The position numbers and the translations under genes were made by a program. This document shows, piece after piece, positions 1-9,720 of a stretch of 11,250 bases of DNA. This DNA is from Betaproteobacteria bacterium (lineage in GTDB: Bacteria; Pseudomonadota; Gammaproteobacteria; Burkholderiales; Burkholderiaceae): positions 1 through 11,250 of the forward strand of contig RFXC01000143.1 in assembly GCA_009921765.1 (NCBI GenBank), read 5' to 3'. The notes under the pieces were generated by a model. The model saw only the letters and a list, made by a program, of their open reading frames with translations, was not told the origin of the DNA and ran no database searches. Numbering within the stretch: the stretch's first letter is position 1; each line of letters starts with the position of its first letter.

Positions 1-250
1 GACTGAGGAAGCGCTCGGCGGCATAGAGCGCGACCACGATCAGGAACAGTCGACGCGTCCGCCGGATCAACAGCAGCACGAGATCGATCCAGGCCGGCGC
101 ATCGCGGCCGGCGAGCTGTCGGGCGCGGGCCATCACGAAGAGACGAATAGCGGGCAACACGAAGAAACACACCAGAAACGCCGCAGCCGCGAGCAGCCAC
201 TGCGTCACCGTGTTGTCGAACCAGACCACATCGAGAATTGTCATCGTCAT
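1..250 (-). CDS. Putative MscS-family mechanosensitive ion channel, N-terminal part (cut by window edge)
   Basis: The first 83 codons of a reading frame run off the left edge with no stop. It starts at ATG 250-248, inside the malQ stop codon (ATGA, 4-bp overlap). A GGAG lies 11 nt upstream of the start, and a second ATG at codon 3 is also possible. The protein begins with about 16 mostly polar residues including DNTVTQWLL, then a hydrophobic helix at about residues 18-40. A basic loop with RARQLAGRD follows, then PAWIDLVLLLIRRTRRLFLI and a second hydrophobic stretch at about 67-77. The order helix, basic loop, D-L-hydrophobic-RRTRR, helix resembles the N-terminal membrane part of small MscS-type channels, which release solutes under hypo-osmotic stress. 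The pore helix and beta domain that would prove this lie outside the window. Its position makes it the distal gene of the glgP-glgB-glgX-malQ operon. It could instead be another small inner-membrane protein. Confidence 0.6.
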   Translation of the reverse strand, partial: MTMTILDVVWFDNTVTQWLLAAAAFLVCFFVLPAIRLFVMARARQLAGRDAPAWIDLVLLLIRRTRRLFLIVVALYAAERFLS

Positions 251-1770
251 CTTGCACTCGACTCCGCTCGTCTATCGTAGAGGCGGCACCACGTCGCGAG
301 CTCCCCGGCGTGCTGCGGACCGACGTCGGACCAATCGAAACGCCATTGCCAGCACCCGCTCGCCGCTCCCGGCGTGTTCATGCGTACGCCATGGGGTGGC
401 CCAAGAATATCCTGCATGGGCAGCACGGCGGTATCGGCAACGCTCGCCAGCGCCGCACGCATCAGCCATTGCGGACCGTCGCGAGTCGCGCCGCCGAAAT
501 AGTGGCAGACACGTTGCCGCGTCGCATCGTCGAGCGATTGCCACCAACCGTGCGTGGTGTCGTTGTCATGGGTACCCGTGTAGACGACCGTGTCACGTTC
601 GTGATGGTGTGGCAGATAGGCATTTGCCGGATCCCCGTCCCAGGCAAACTGCAGAACCGTCATGCCCGGCAGACCGCATCGGCGTCGTAACGCCGTGACG
701 TCGGGGGTGATGATGCCAAGATCTTCGGCGACCACGGGCAGCCGCCCGAGTGCCCGGCTCAAAGTTGCAAAGAATTCGCTGCCGGGTCCCGGAATCCATT
801 TGCCAGTGGTGGCATCGGTTGCGTCTGCAGGGATACGCCAATACGCCGCAAAGCCCCTGAAGTGATCGATGCGCACCTCGTCGACCAACTCCAAGACTCG
901 CCGCATGCGGGCGATCCACCAGTCGTAGCCCTGAGCGGCGTGACTCGCCCAGGCATAGAGCGGGTTACCCCACCGCTGCCCGGTCGGACTGAAATAGTCC
1001 GGTGGTACACCCGCAACGGCATCCGGTCGACCCTGCTCATCGAGTTGGAAAAGTTCGGGTCGAGACCAGACGTCGGCGCTGTGCAAGGCGACGAAGATCG
1101 GTACGTCCCCGAACAAAGAAATCCTCTGGTCATTCGCCTGCTTGCGCAATCGCTGCCACTGTCGATCGAAGCACCACTGGACGAAACACCAATGGTTGAT
1201 GCGGGCGCGAAGTTCGCGTCGCGCGGCAGCGAGCGCGGCGGGCTCGCGTCTGGCGAGCGCGCGCGGCCACTCGTTCCAGGCCATCCCCGCATGACGCTCG
1301 GATATCGCCTTGAAGAGCGCATAGTCTGCGAGCCAATGATCGTGCCGCTTGCGAAACGCCGCAAACTCCTCGGCGAGTACGCTGTTTTCCTTCGAGTGTT
1401 CGGCAAAGCGTTGCGAAGCGCGCTCCATTCTTTGTAGACGCCAGGGGATCACGACGTCGAACAGCACGCGGCGTGTCTCGAAGGCCGGATCGGCTTGCAG
1501 ATCGACGGCGTCTAGCCAGCCCTGCTGGACGAGGTCCTCGAGATCGATGAGCGCGGGATTACCGGCGAATGCCGAATCACTCATGTATGGCGAGTGACCC
1601 TCGCCCACGCCACCGAGCGGCAGCATCTGCCAGATCGACTGACCCGCACTCTTCAGCCAATCGACAAAATAGCCGGCATGCACGCCAAGGTCGCCGGACC
1701 CGTACGGGCCAGGCAGGGAAGTCGGATGCAGCAGCACGCCACTGCGACGGCGACTCTCGGGCAAAATCAT
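247..1770 (-). CDS. malQ: 4-alpha-glucanotransferase (amylomaltase, GH77)
   Basis: This 507-aa cytoplasmic enzyme transfers alpha-1,4-glucan segments between maltodextrins, with release of glucose. Here it would convert the short oligosaccharides freed by GlgX into longer chains for GlgP. The N-terminus has the GH77 signature SGVLLHPTSLPGPYG (residues 10-24), followed by SPYMSDSAFAGNP (60-72). PTGQRWGNPLY lies at 262-272. The three catalytic acids are visible: D302 in VRIDHFRGF (nucleophile), E349 in VAEDLG (acid/base) and D402 in TGTHDND. The length matches the compact Thermus/plant plastid type, not the roughly 690-aa E. coli MalQ with its N-terminal extension. The start ATG 1770-1768 overlaps the glgX stop by 4 bp (ATGA), which suggests translational coupling. 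I see no strong Shine-Dalgarno sequence of its own. The ORF is intact and ends in an ATGA overlap with the next gene. Function is assigned from conserved family motifs. Confidence 0.96.
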   Translation of the reverse strand: MILPESRRRSGVLLHPTSLPGPYGSGDLGVHAGYFVDWLKSAGQSIWQMLPLGGVGEGHSPYMSDSAFAGNPALIDLEDLVQQGWLDAVDLQADPAFETRRVLFDVVIPWRLQRMERASQRFAEHSKENSVLAEEFAAFRKRHDHWLADYALFKAISERHAGMAWNEWPRALARREPAALAAARRELRARINHWCFVQWCFDRQWQRLRKQANDQRISLFGDVPIFVALHSADVWSRPELFQLDEQGRPDAVAGVPPDYFSPTGQRWGNPLYAWASHAAQGYDWWIARMRRVLELVDEVRIDHFRGFAAYWRIPADATDATTGKWIPGPGSEFFATLSRALGRLPVVAEDLGIITPDVTALRRRCGLPGMTVLQFAWDGDPANAYLPHHHERDTVVYTGTHDNDTTHGWWQSLDDATRQRVCHYFGGATRDGPQWLMRAALASVADTAVLPMQDILGPPHGVRMNTPGAASGCWQWRFDWSDVGPQHAGELATWCRLYDRRAESSAR

Positions 1771-3749
1771 TGATCCGACTCGTGCCGCACCGACTCACGC
1801 TGCAGCAAACGCAGACCTGCCGCCAGAGGATCGCCCGCCGCGACCGACGACTGCGCGGTATCGAGGAGTACACGCCAGCGACCCGCGGGCAATGCGAACT
1901 CGCGGAGTACAGAGTCGGGGTTGAAGAGCATCGCCAGTTTTTCGTCGATGAGTACGAAGAACGCTCGCATCGTGCGATCGTGCCATGCGGCGGAATCCAG
2001 CGCAGTGCCATCGATGGCAAACCACCGTAACCCGCCTTGCGGACCTGCGGCATACCAGTCCTTGGCGAGTGGCCGCAGACTACCTCGCAAGCGTAAGGCT
2101 TCGCGGCAGAACGACAGCAGATCGGTGTCGACCTGCAACCAATTCAACCAGCTGATGTCGTTGTCCTGACAATACGCGTTGTTGTTGCCCTGCTGGGTGT
2201 GGCCAAGTTCACTGCCCGCGCACAACATCGGCGTGCCTTGCGCAAGAATCACCGTCGCGAGTAACGCGCGTTGCAGACGGCGGCGCCTCGCGCTGATGGC
2301 TGGATCGTCGGTGTCCCCTTCGAAGCCCAAATTGCTGCCAAAGTTCTCGCCGTGCCCATCGCGATTCTCTTCGCCGTTCGCTTCGTTGTATCGCTGCGCG
2401 TAGCTCACGAGGTCGCGCAGGGTGAAGCCATCGTGGGCAGTCACGAAATTGACCGACGCCGCGGGTGCCCGACCCGACGACTCGAAGACATCGGCAGATC
2501 CGCAAAGACGTCGTGCGAACTCGCCACGATCCGCATCGCCCGTGATCCAGTAGCGACGCACGGCGTCACGGAAGCGATCGTTCCACTCGAGCCAACCTGC
2601 CGGAAAATTGCCGAGTTGATAACCACCCGGTCCGACGTCCCAAGGTTCGGCGATGCACTTGATGTCACCGAGCACCGGATCGCTGGCGATCGCCTCGAAG
2701 AAAAGCGCGTGCCGATCGAAGCCATGGTCACCACGTCCCAGTACCGAAGCAAGATCGAAACGAAAGCCGTCGACGTGCATCTCGAGCACCCAGTACCGCA
2801 GCGTCTCGATCACGAACTGCACCACGCGCGGATGCTGCAGATTAAGCGTGTTGCCACAGCCCGTGTGATTGACGTAACGCCCGCGATCATCGATCGGCAG
2901 TCGATACCAGCTCGCGTTGTCGAGGCCGCGCCAACTCAAGGTCGGACCGTGCTCATCGCTTTCGCAGCTGTGATTGAAGACGATGTCGAGTATGACTTCG
3001 ATACCCGCCGCATGCAGGGCGCGCACCATGTCGCGAAACTCGTCGCGAATCGCCCGCCCATGGTCAGCCATCGATCGGGCTGCTGCGCTCGCCAGTCGCG
3101 GCTCGGGACAAAAAAATCCGAGGGTGTTGTATCCCCAATAGTTGACGAGCCCGCGCTCGACGAGTCGTCGCTCGTCGAGATGCTGTTGTACGGGCAGCAG
3201 ACTGACGGCCGTCACACCCAAAGATTTCAGATGGTCGATGGCCTGCGGATGTGCAAGCCCGCGATAGCTGCCGCGGACTGATGCCGGAACCAGCGGGTGC
3301 AGGCGGGTGAAGCCCGCCACGTGCAATTCGTAGAGAATCGTATCGTCGACGGCGTGTCGGGGGGGTTGATCGCCCTGCCAGTCGTAGCGGTCGGCAATCA
3401 CCCTCGCCTTGAAATCCGCCGCAGCGTTCGACCGATCGACGATTTCACGCGCTGCCGGATCGAGTAGCAACCTGCCGGGCTCGAAGCGGTGCCCGGCAGC
3501 AAGGTCCCAAGGACCATGCGCACGCAAACCGTACACGAGGCCTGGCCCGGCGCCGCGCAAAAAACCGTGAAAGAGATCGCCGCTGCGCCCGGGAAGCGCG
3601 AAGCTCGCGAGGTGCTGCGCACCCGCCGAATCGAACACGCAGACCTCGATCGATGTCGCATGCGCGGAAAACACCGTGAACCGTACGCCGTCGCCGTCGT
3701 GATGTGCGCCCATCGGCCCGGGGCGCCCACTCTCGACTGCCCAGTTCAA
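1767..3749 (-). CDS. glgX: Glycogen debranching enzyme (isoamylase-type, GH13_11)
   Basis: GlgX hydrolyses the alpha-1,6 linkages of short branch stubs left on glycogen after phosphorylase action. I chose TTG 3749-3747 as the start. It overlaps the glgB stop as TTGA, has GGAG 8 nt upstream (3761-3758), and gives 660 aa starting MNWAVESGRPGPMGAHHDGD, which lines up from its first residues with the E. coli GlgX N-terminus (657 aa). Two in-frame starts further up, GTG 3842 and ATG 3821, would add 31 or 24 residues translated from inside glgB. With the TTG start, the N-terminal CBM48 domain covers roughly residues 10-110. The GH13 acids are D332 in VDGFRFDLA, E368 in IAEPWD and D440 in TAHDGFTL. 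NEANGEENRDG and QQGNNNAYCQDND are also family motifs. One conserved spot reads CAGSELG where E. coli has LAGDEHG. The 3' end overlaps malQ by 4 bp. Confidence 0.95.
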   Translation of the reverse strand: MNWAVESGRPGPMGAHHDGDGVRFTVFSAHATSIEVCVFDSAGAQHLASFALPGRSGDLFHGFLRGAGPGLVYGLRAHGPWDLAAGHRFEPGRLLLDPAAREIVDRSNAAADFKARVIADRYDWQGDQPPRHAVDDTILYELHVAGFTRLHPLVPASVRGSYRGLAHPQAIDHLKSLGVTAVSLLPVQQHLDERRLVERGLVNYWGYNTLGFFCPEPRLASAAARSMADHGRAIRDEFRDMVRALHAAGIEVILDIVFNHSCESDEHGPTLSWRGLDNASWYRLPIDDRGRYVNHTGCGNTLNLQHPRVVQFVIETLRYWVLEMHVDGFRFDLASVLGRGDHGFDRHALFFEAIASDPVLGDIKCIAEPWDVGPGGYQLGNFPAGWLEWNDRFRDAVRRYWITGDADRGEFARRLCGSADVFESSGRAPAASVNFVTAHDGFTLRDLVSYAQRYNEANGEENRDGHGENFGSNLGFEGDTDDPAISARRRRLQRALLATVILAQGTPMLCAGSELGHTQQGNNNAYCQDNDISWLNWLQVDTDLLSFCREALRLRGSLRPLAKDWYAAGPQGGLRWFAIDGTALDSAAWHDRTMRAFFVLIDEKLAMLFNPDSVLREFALPAGRWRVLLDTAQSSVAAGDPLAAGLRLLQRESVRHESDQ

Positions 3750-5938
3750 CGGCGAAGCTCCAGGAACACCGTGGCAAGCGGCGGCAAACGCAGCACGATC
3801 GACTGCGGTCGACCATGACATGCCACGGCCTCGCTCATACACTCGCCGAAAGGCGTACCGACATTGCTGCCGCCGTAGTACTCGGAATCGGTATTGAGGC
3901 GCTCGCGATAAACGCCTGACGCAGGTACGCCGAGTCGATACGCATCACGAATGGTCGGCGTGAAATTGCAGACCGCGACGATCGAGGGCTCGCCGGCGTT
4001 GCCGTGTCGCATGAAAGCGATCACGGACTGTGCACGATCGGTCCAATCGATCCACTCGAAACCCCCTACTTCGAAATCACGGCGATGCAACGCCGCCGTA
4101 GACTTCAGCAATGCATTGAGATCGCGAACCAGGCGTTGCACGCCGGCGTGCATCGGATCGTCGAGTAGCGACCAGTCGAGCTCCGCGGCGTGATTCCATT
4201 CGCGTTCCTGCGCAAACTCGCAGCCCATGAACAGCAGCTTCTTTCCCGGGTGGGCAAACATGAAACCGAGATACGCGCGCAAGTTGGCGAAGCGTTGCCA
4301 ACGATCGCCTGGCATGCGAGCGAGGAGCGAACCTTTGCCGTGAACGACTTCGTCATGCGAAATCGGCAGAACGAACTGCTCGCTGAAGGCGTAAACGAGG
4401 CCGAACGTCAGCTCATCGTGATGATGACTACGATGCACCGGATCGCGTCCCATGTATTTGAGCGTGTCGTTCATCCAGCCCATGTTCCACTTGTAGTGGA
4501 AGCCAAGACCGCCCGCCGACGTGGGCCGCGAAACTTGCGGGAATGCGGTCGACTCCTCGGCCACGGTGATGGCGGCAGGACGTTCGCTGCCCAGCATTTC
4601 GTTGAGCCGCCGCAAAAAACCGATCGCTTCTAGGTTTTCACGACCGCCGTGCACGTTCGGCAACCATTCACCGTCGCGACGACTATAGTCACGGTAGAGC
4701 ATCGAGGCGACGGCATCCACCCGCAAACCATCGACACCAAAGGCCTCGAGCCAGTGCAGCGCGCTGCCGAACAGGAAATTTCTGACCTGCGGCCGATTGA
4801 AATCGTAGATCAGGGTGTTCCAGTCTGGATGAAAGCCCTCACGCCGGTCGGCATATTCGTAGAGTGGCGTGCCGTCGAACCTTGCAAGACCGTGGGCATC
4901 GCTCGGAAAATGCGCCGGAACCCAATCGACTATGACACCGAGCCCGGCGTCGTGACAGGCAGCCACGAAACGCCGGAACGCTGCCGGATCGCCATGTCTC
5001 GCGGTTGGGGCATATAAGCCCGTGGGCTGATAACCCCAGGACGCATCGAGCGGATGTTCCGTGATCGGCAGCAATTCGAGGTGCGTGAAGCCCATTTCTT
5101 TGACGTACGGGATGAGCGTCTGGCGCAACTCGTCCCAATCGGCGAAGGGAGATTCGGACTCACCCGGCGCCCCGCGGCGACGTCGCCATGACGCTGCGTG
5201 AACCTCATAGATGCTGATCGGTGCGTCGATGGCGTTCGCATGGCGACGCTGCTCGCTCTGCGCCACGACCGCGGGCAGGCCGGCAACCACGCTCGCAGTT
5301 GCAGGACGGAGTTCCGCGCGACGCGCGTAAGGATCGGCCTTTTGGCCGAGCGATTGCCCGGTAGCATCGCGTAGCGCGAATTTGTAGAGTGCGCCCGGCG
5401 CGACGTCCGGTAGAAAAATCTCCCAAACTCCAGCGTCATGCCGTCGCCGCATCGGATGTCGGCGTTCATCCCAAAGGTTGAAGTCGCCGACGACGCTGAC
5501 CGCAGCCGCTTGCGGCGCCCAGACGGCAAACCGCGTACCCGTGACTCCCAGCGCCTGACAGGGCTCAGCTCCGAGCAGTCGTTGAGGTCGTAGCAAGGTA
5601 CCTTCACCGAACAACCAAAGATCGTGCTCGGACAGTTGCGGTGGAAAACGATAAGGGTCGTCGAAAATGCTCTCGCCACCCTGTCGCCAGCGCGCTCGCA
5701 GACGGTAATCCGTCAAGGGAGCATCGATCTCGAATTCGAAGAAATCCTCGGGATGTTGGTGGAAGACGCCGAGCGGGCGTGATGCGTCGGGCGTCAGCAA
5801 CGCGAGCGAGGTCGCACCGGGCTGATGGACTCTGATGCGATACCGATCATCGGCATCGCGATGTGCGCCGAGCACGGCGAACGGATCGGGGTGACGGGCG
5901 CCTCGCAGTGCCTCGACATCGGCCGCGCTGAACGTCAT
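3746..5938 (-). CDS. glgB: 1,4-alpha-glucan branching enzyme (GH13_9)
   Basis: GlgB cuts an alpha-1,4 chain and reattaches the segment through an alpha-1,6 bond, making the branches of glycogen. The product is 730 aa, close to E. coli GlgB (728). It has a first N-terminal beta-sandwich module starting at HPDPFAVLGAH (residues 16-26). A CBM48 module follows around FAVWAPQAAAVSVVGDFNLW (137-156), and then the GH13 barrel from about 240 with YEVHAASWRR. Barrel motifs are GYQPTGLYAP (302-311), GVIVDWVPAHFP (334-345), GLRVDAV with nucleophile D408, VAEEST with acid/base E461, and PISHDEVVHGK with D529. These sit a constant 3 residues after E. coli D405, E458 and D526, so there are no indels across the core. 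The ATG at 5938 lies 9 bp after glgP, with only a weak GAG as ribosome site. The gene is intact, and its last codons contain the glgX ribosome-binding site. Confidence 0.98.
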   Translation of the reverse strand: MTFSAADVEALRGARHPDPFAVLGAHRDADDRYRIRVHQPGATSLALLTPDASRPLGVFHQHPEDFFEFEIDAPLTDYRLRARWRQGGESIFDDPYRFPPQLSEHDLWLFGEGTLLRPQRLLGAEPCQALGVTGTRFAVWAPQAAAVSVVGDFNLWDERRHPMRRRHDAGVWEIFLPDVAPGALYKFALRDATGQSLGQKADPYARRAELRPATASVVAGLPAVVAQSEQRRHANAIDAPISIYEVHAASWRRRRGAPGESESPFADWDELRQTLIPYVKEMGFTHLELLPITEHPLDASWGYQPTGLYAPTARHGDPAAFRRFVAACHDAGLGVIVDWVPAHFPSDAHGLARFDGTPLYEYADRREGFHPDWNTLIYDFNRPQVRNFLFGSALHWLEAFGVDGLRVDAVASMLYRDYSRRDGEWLPNVHGGRENLEAIGFLRRLNEMLGSERPAAITVAEESTAFPQVSRPTSAGGLGFHYKWNMGWMNDTLKYMGRDPVHRSHHHDELTFGLVYAFSEQFVLPISHDEVVHGKGSLLARMPGDRWQRFANLRAYLGFMFAHPGKKLLFMGCEFAQEREWNHAAELDWSLLDDPMHAGVQRLVRDLNALLKSTAALHRRDFEVGGFEWIDWTDRAQSVIAFMRHGNAGEPSIVAVCNFTPTIRDAYRLGVPASGVYRERLNTDSEYYGGSNVGTPFGECMSEAVACHGRPQSIVLRLPPLATVFLELRR
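3758..3761 (-). promoter_or_regulatory. Shine-Dalgarno that decides the glgX start
   Basis: Read on the minus strand this is GGAG inside the last codons of glgB, followed by CTTCGCCG (8 nt) and then TTG at 3749. The spacing is good for initiation. The upstream candidates GTG 3842 and ATG 3821 have no comparable motif at this distance. The site therefore supports a TTG start for glgX, coupled to glgB termination. Confidence 0.65.
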
Positions 5939-5947
5939 CGGCGCGAC

Positions 5948-8368
<2,421 letters not shown>

Positions 8369-8448
8369 CCGGGATGCGGCTTACAGCAAAAATCACACGG
8401 TCGTCGAAGAATATGCATTAATCATACCCTGACGAAAAAGGGGTTGCC
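8369..8448. promoter_or_regulatory. Shared divergent promoter/control region of glgP and glgC
   Basis: This is the only non-coding gap of any size in the window, and both operons must start here. It is more AT-rich than the flanking genes, especially 8410-8426. On the minus strand, TATGAT at 8426-8421 is a good -10 match, but the position 17 bp upstream (CGGCAA) is a poor -35. A second weak candidate is TATTCT just downstream. On the plus strand I find no convincing pair of hexamers. TATG-N7-CATA (8412-8426) is an imperfect inverted repeat that could be an operator. Transcription from the TATGAT element would give a leader of roughly 45 nt to the glgP GTG. The region's role follows from gene layout; the elements are guesses. 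Confidence 0.6.
8438..8443 (+). promoter_or_regulatory. Ribosome-binding site of glgC
   Basis: AAGGGG lies 5 nt before GTG 8449. It is the strongest Shine-Dalgarno sequence I can see in the window and fixes the glgC start at GTG. CCCT at 8427-8430 could pair with AGGG at 8439-8442 across an 8-nt loop, but the stem is too short to call a regulatory hairpin. Confidence 0.7.
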
Positions 8449-9720
8449 GTGATCTCCAATCAGCTCGCTACCAGCCTCGACCTGCCAAAACGTACCGTCG
8501 CGCTCGTGCTCGCGGGCGGTCGCGGCAGCCGTCTGCTCAACCTCACCGATCGCCGCGCCAAGCCTGCGGTTTATTTCGGCGGCAAATTCCGCATCGTCGA
8601 TTTCGCGCTTTCCAACTGCGTGAACTCCGGTATCCGCCGCATCGCCGTACTGACGCAGTACAAGAGCCATAGCCTGATGCGCCACATCCAGAGCGGCTGG
8701 GGCTTCATGCGCAGCGAATTCAATGAATTCGTCGAGGTGCTGCCAGCTCAGCAACGACTCGACGAAGTCAACTGGTATCAGGGTACGGCCGACGCCGTGC
8801 ACCAGAACCACGACATCATCAAAAGCTTCCGCGCGAAGTACGTGTTGATCCTCGCCGGTGATCACATCTACAAGATGAACTACGCGCTGGCACTCGCCGA
8901 CCACGTCGAGCACGGTCGTGGCTGTACCGTCGCCTGCATCGACGTGCCGCGCCGCGATGCCTCGGCTTTCGGCGTGATGGCGGTGGATGACAAAAACGTC
9001 ATCACGCAGTTCGTCGAGAAACCCGCCGACCCGCCGGCGCTGCCCAATCAACCGGACCGCTCGCTCGCCAGCATGGGCGTTTATATCTTCGACTCGCAGT
9101 TCCTTCTCGAAGTGCTCGCTGAAGATGCGGCAAATCCGCACTCCAGCCACGACTTCGGCAAGGACGTGATCCCGCGGCTCGTCCGCGAGGGTCGCGCGGT
9201 GGCTCATCGCTTCAGCGACAGCGCGGTCGGCACCACCGAAAACGAAAATCCCTACTGGCGTGACGTCGGAACCATCGACGCCTACTGGGACGCCAACATC
9301 GATCTCACGGCTACCGACCCGCTGCTCAACCTTTATGACGATCGCTGGCCGATCTGGACGTATCAGCCGCAGTTGCCGCCCGCCAAGTTCGTGCACAACC
9401 AACCGGACCGGCGTGGCGAAGCCATCGAATCGATGGTCTCGGGCGGCTGCATCATTTCAGGCCACGTCGAGCGCTCGCTGCTTTTCTCGAACGTGCGGGT
9501 GCACTCCCACTCGCGGGTGAGTTGGAGCGTGGTTCTTCCCAACGTGCAGATCGGCAGAGGCGCCCGCATCAGCCGCGCTGTGATCGATCGTGGTTGCCAG
9601 ATTCCCGACGGCATGGTGATCGGCGAAAATCCGGAACACGATGCCGCGCGATTCATGCGGACCGATGCCGGCATCGTCCTCGTCACCCGCCAGATGCTGG
9701 AAGACCTTGCCAACCGCTGA
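8449..9720 (+). CDS. glgC: Glucose-1-phosphate adenylyltransferase (ADP-glucose pyrophosphorylase)
   Basis: GlgC makes ADP-glucose and pyrophosphate from ATP and glucose-1-phosphate, the committed and allosterically controlled step of bacterial glycogen synthesis. The product is 423 aa from GTG 8449. The nucleotidyltransferase loop LAGGRGSRL is at residues 21-29. RAKPA with K38 is the lysine that in the E. coli enzyme belongs to the fructose-1,6-bisphosphate activator site. [10 protein letters not shown] lies at 108-117. AGDHIYK contains the catalytic aspartate D138, and FVEKPADPP contains the sugar-phosphate lysine K191. SHDFGKD and YWRDVGT follow. The C-terminal part from about residue 330 ([36 protein letters not shown]) is the left-handed beta-helix of the family. 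Retention of K38 suggests E. coli-like FBP activation, which is an inference. The gene is first in the plus-strand operon, and its end overlaps glgA by 14 bp. Confidence 0.98.
   Translation: MISNQLATSLDLPKRTVALVLAGGRGSRLLNLTDRRAKPAVYFGGKFRIVDFALSNCVNSGIRRIAVLTQYKSHSLMRHIQSGWGFMRSEFNEFVEVLPAQQRLDEVNWYQGTADAVHQNHDIIKSFRAKYVLILAGDHIYKMNYALALADHVEHGRGCTVACIDVPRRDASAFGVMAVDDKNVITQFVEKPADPPALPNQPDRSLASMGVYIFDSQFLLEVLAEDAANPHSSHDFGKDVIPRLVREGRAVAHRFSDSAVGTTENENPYWRDVGTIDAYWDANIDLTATDPLLNLYDDRWPIWTYQPQLPPAKFVHNQPDRRGEAIESMVSGGCIISGHVERSLLFSNVRVHSHSRVSWSVVLPNVQIGRGARISRAVIDRGCQIPDGMVIGENPEHDAARFMRTDAGIVLVTRQMLEDLANR

Noticed and set aside
2271..3281. A 336-aa open frame on the plus strand opposite glgX
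   Set aside because: It is fully antisense to conserved GlgX sequence and has no domain signature.
3110..3365. Two 7-nt homopolymer runs inside glgX (A7 at 3110-3116 and G7 at 3359-3365 on the plus strand)
   Set aside because: They could be slippage sites, but 7 nt is short for phase variation. The frame is intact through both, and the encoded residues (FF and PP) fit the protein.
8382..8397. TCACA (TGTGA on the minus strand) as a CRP/Clp site between glgP and glgC
   Set aside because: Only one half-site matches. The expected partner 6 nt away (TACAG) shares one of five bases with the consensus.
8422..9402. A 326-aa open frame on the minus strand opposite glgC
   Set aside because: It is antisense to glgC, contains low-complexity Val/Asp/His-rich sequence, and would also run into the divergent promoter region.
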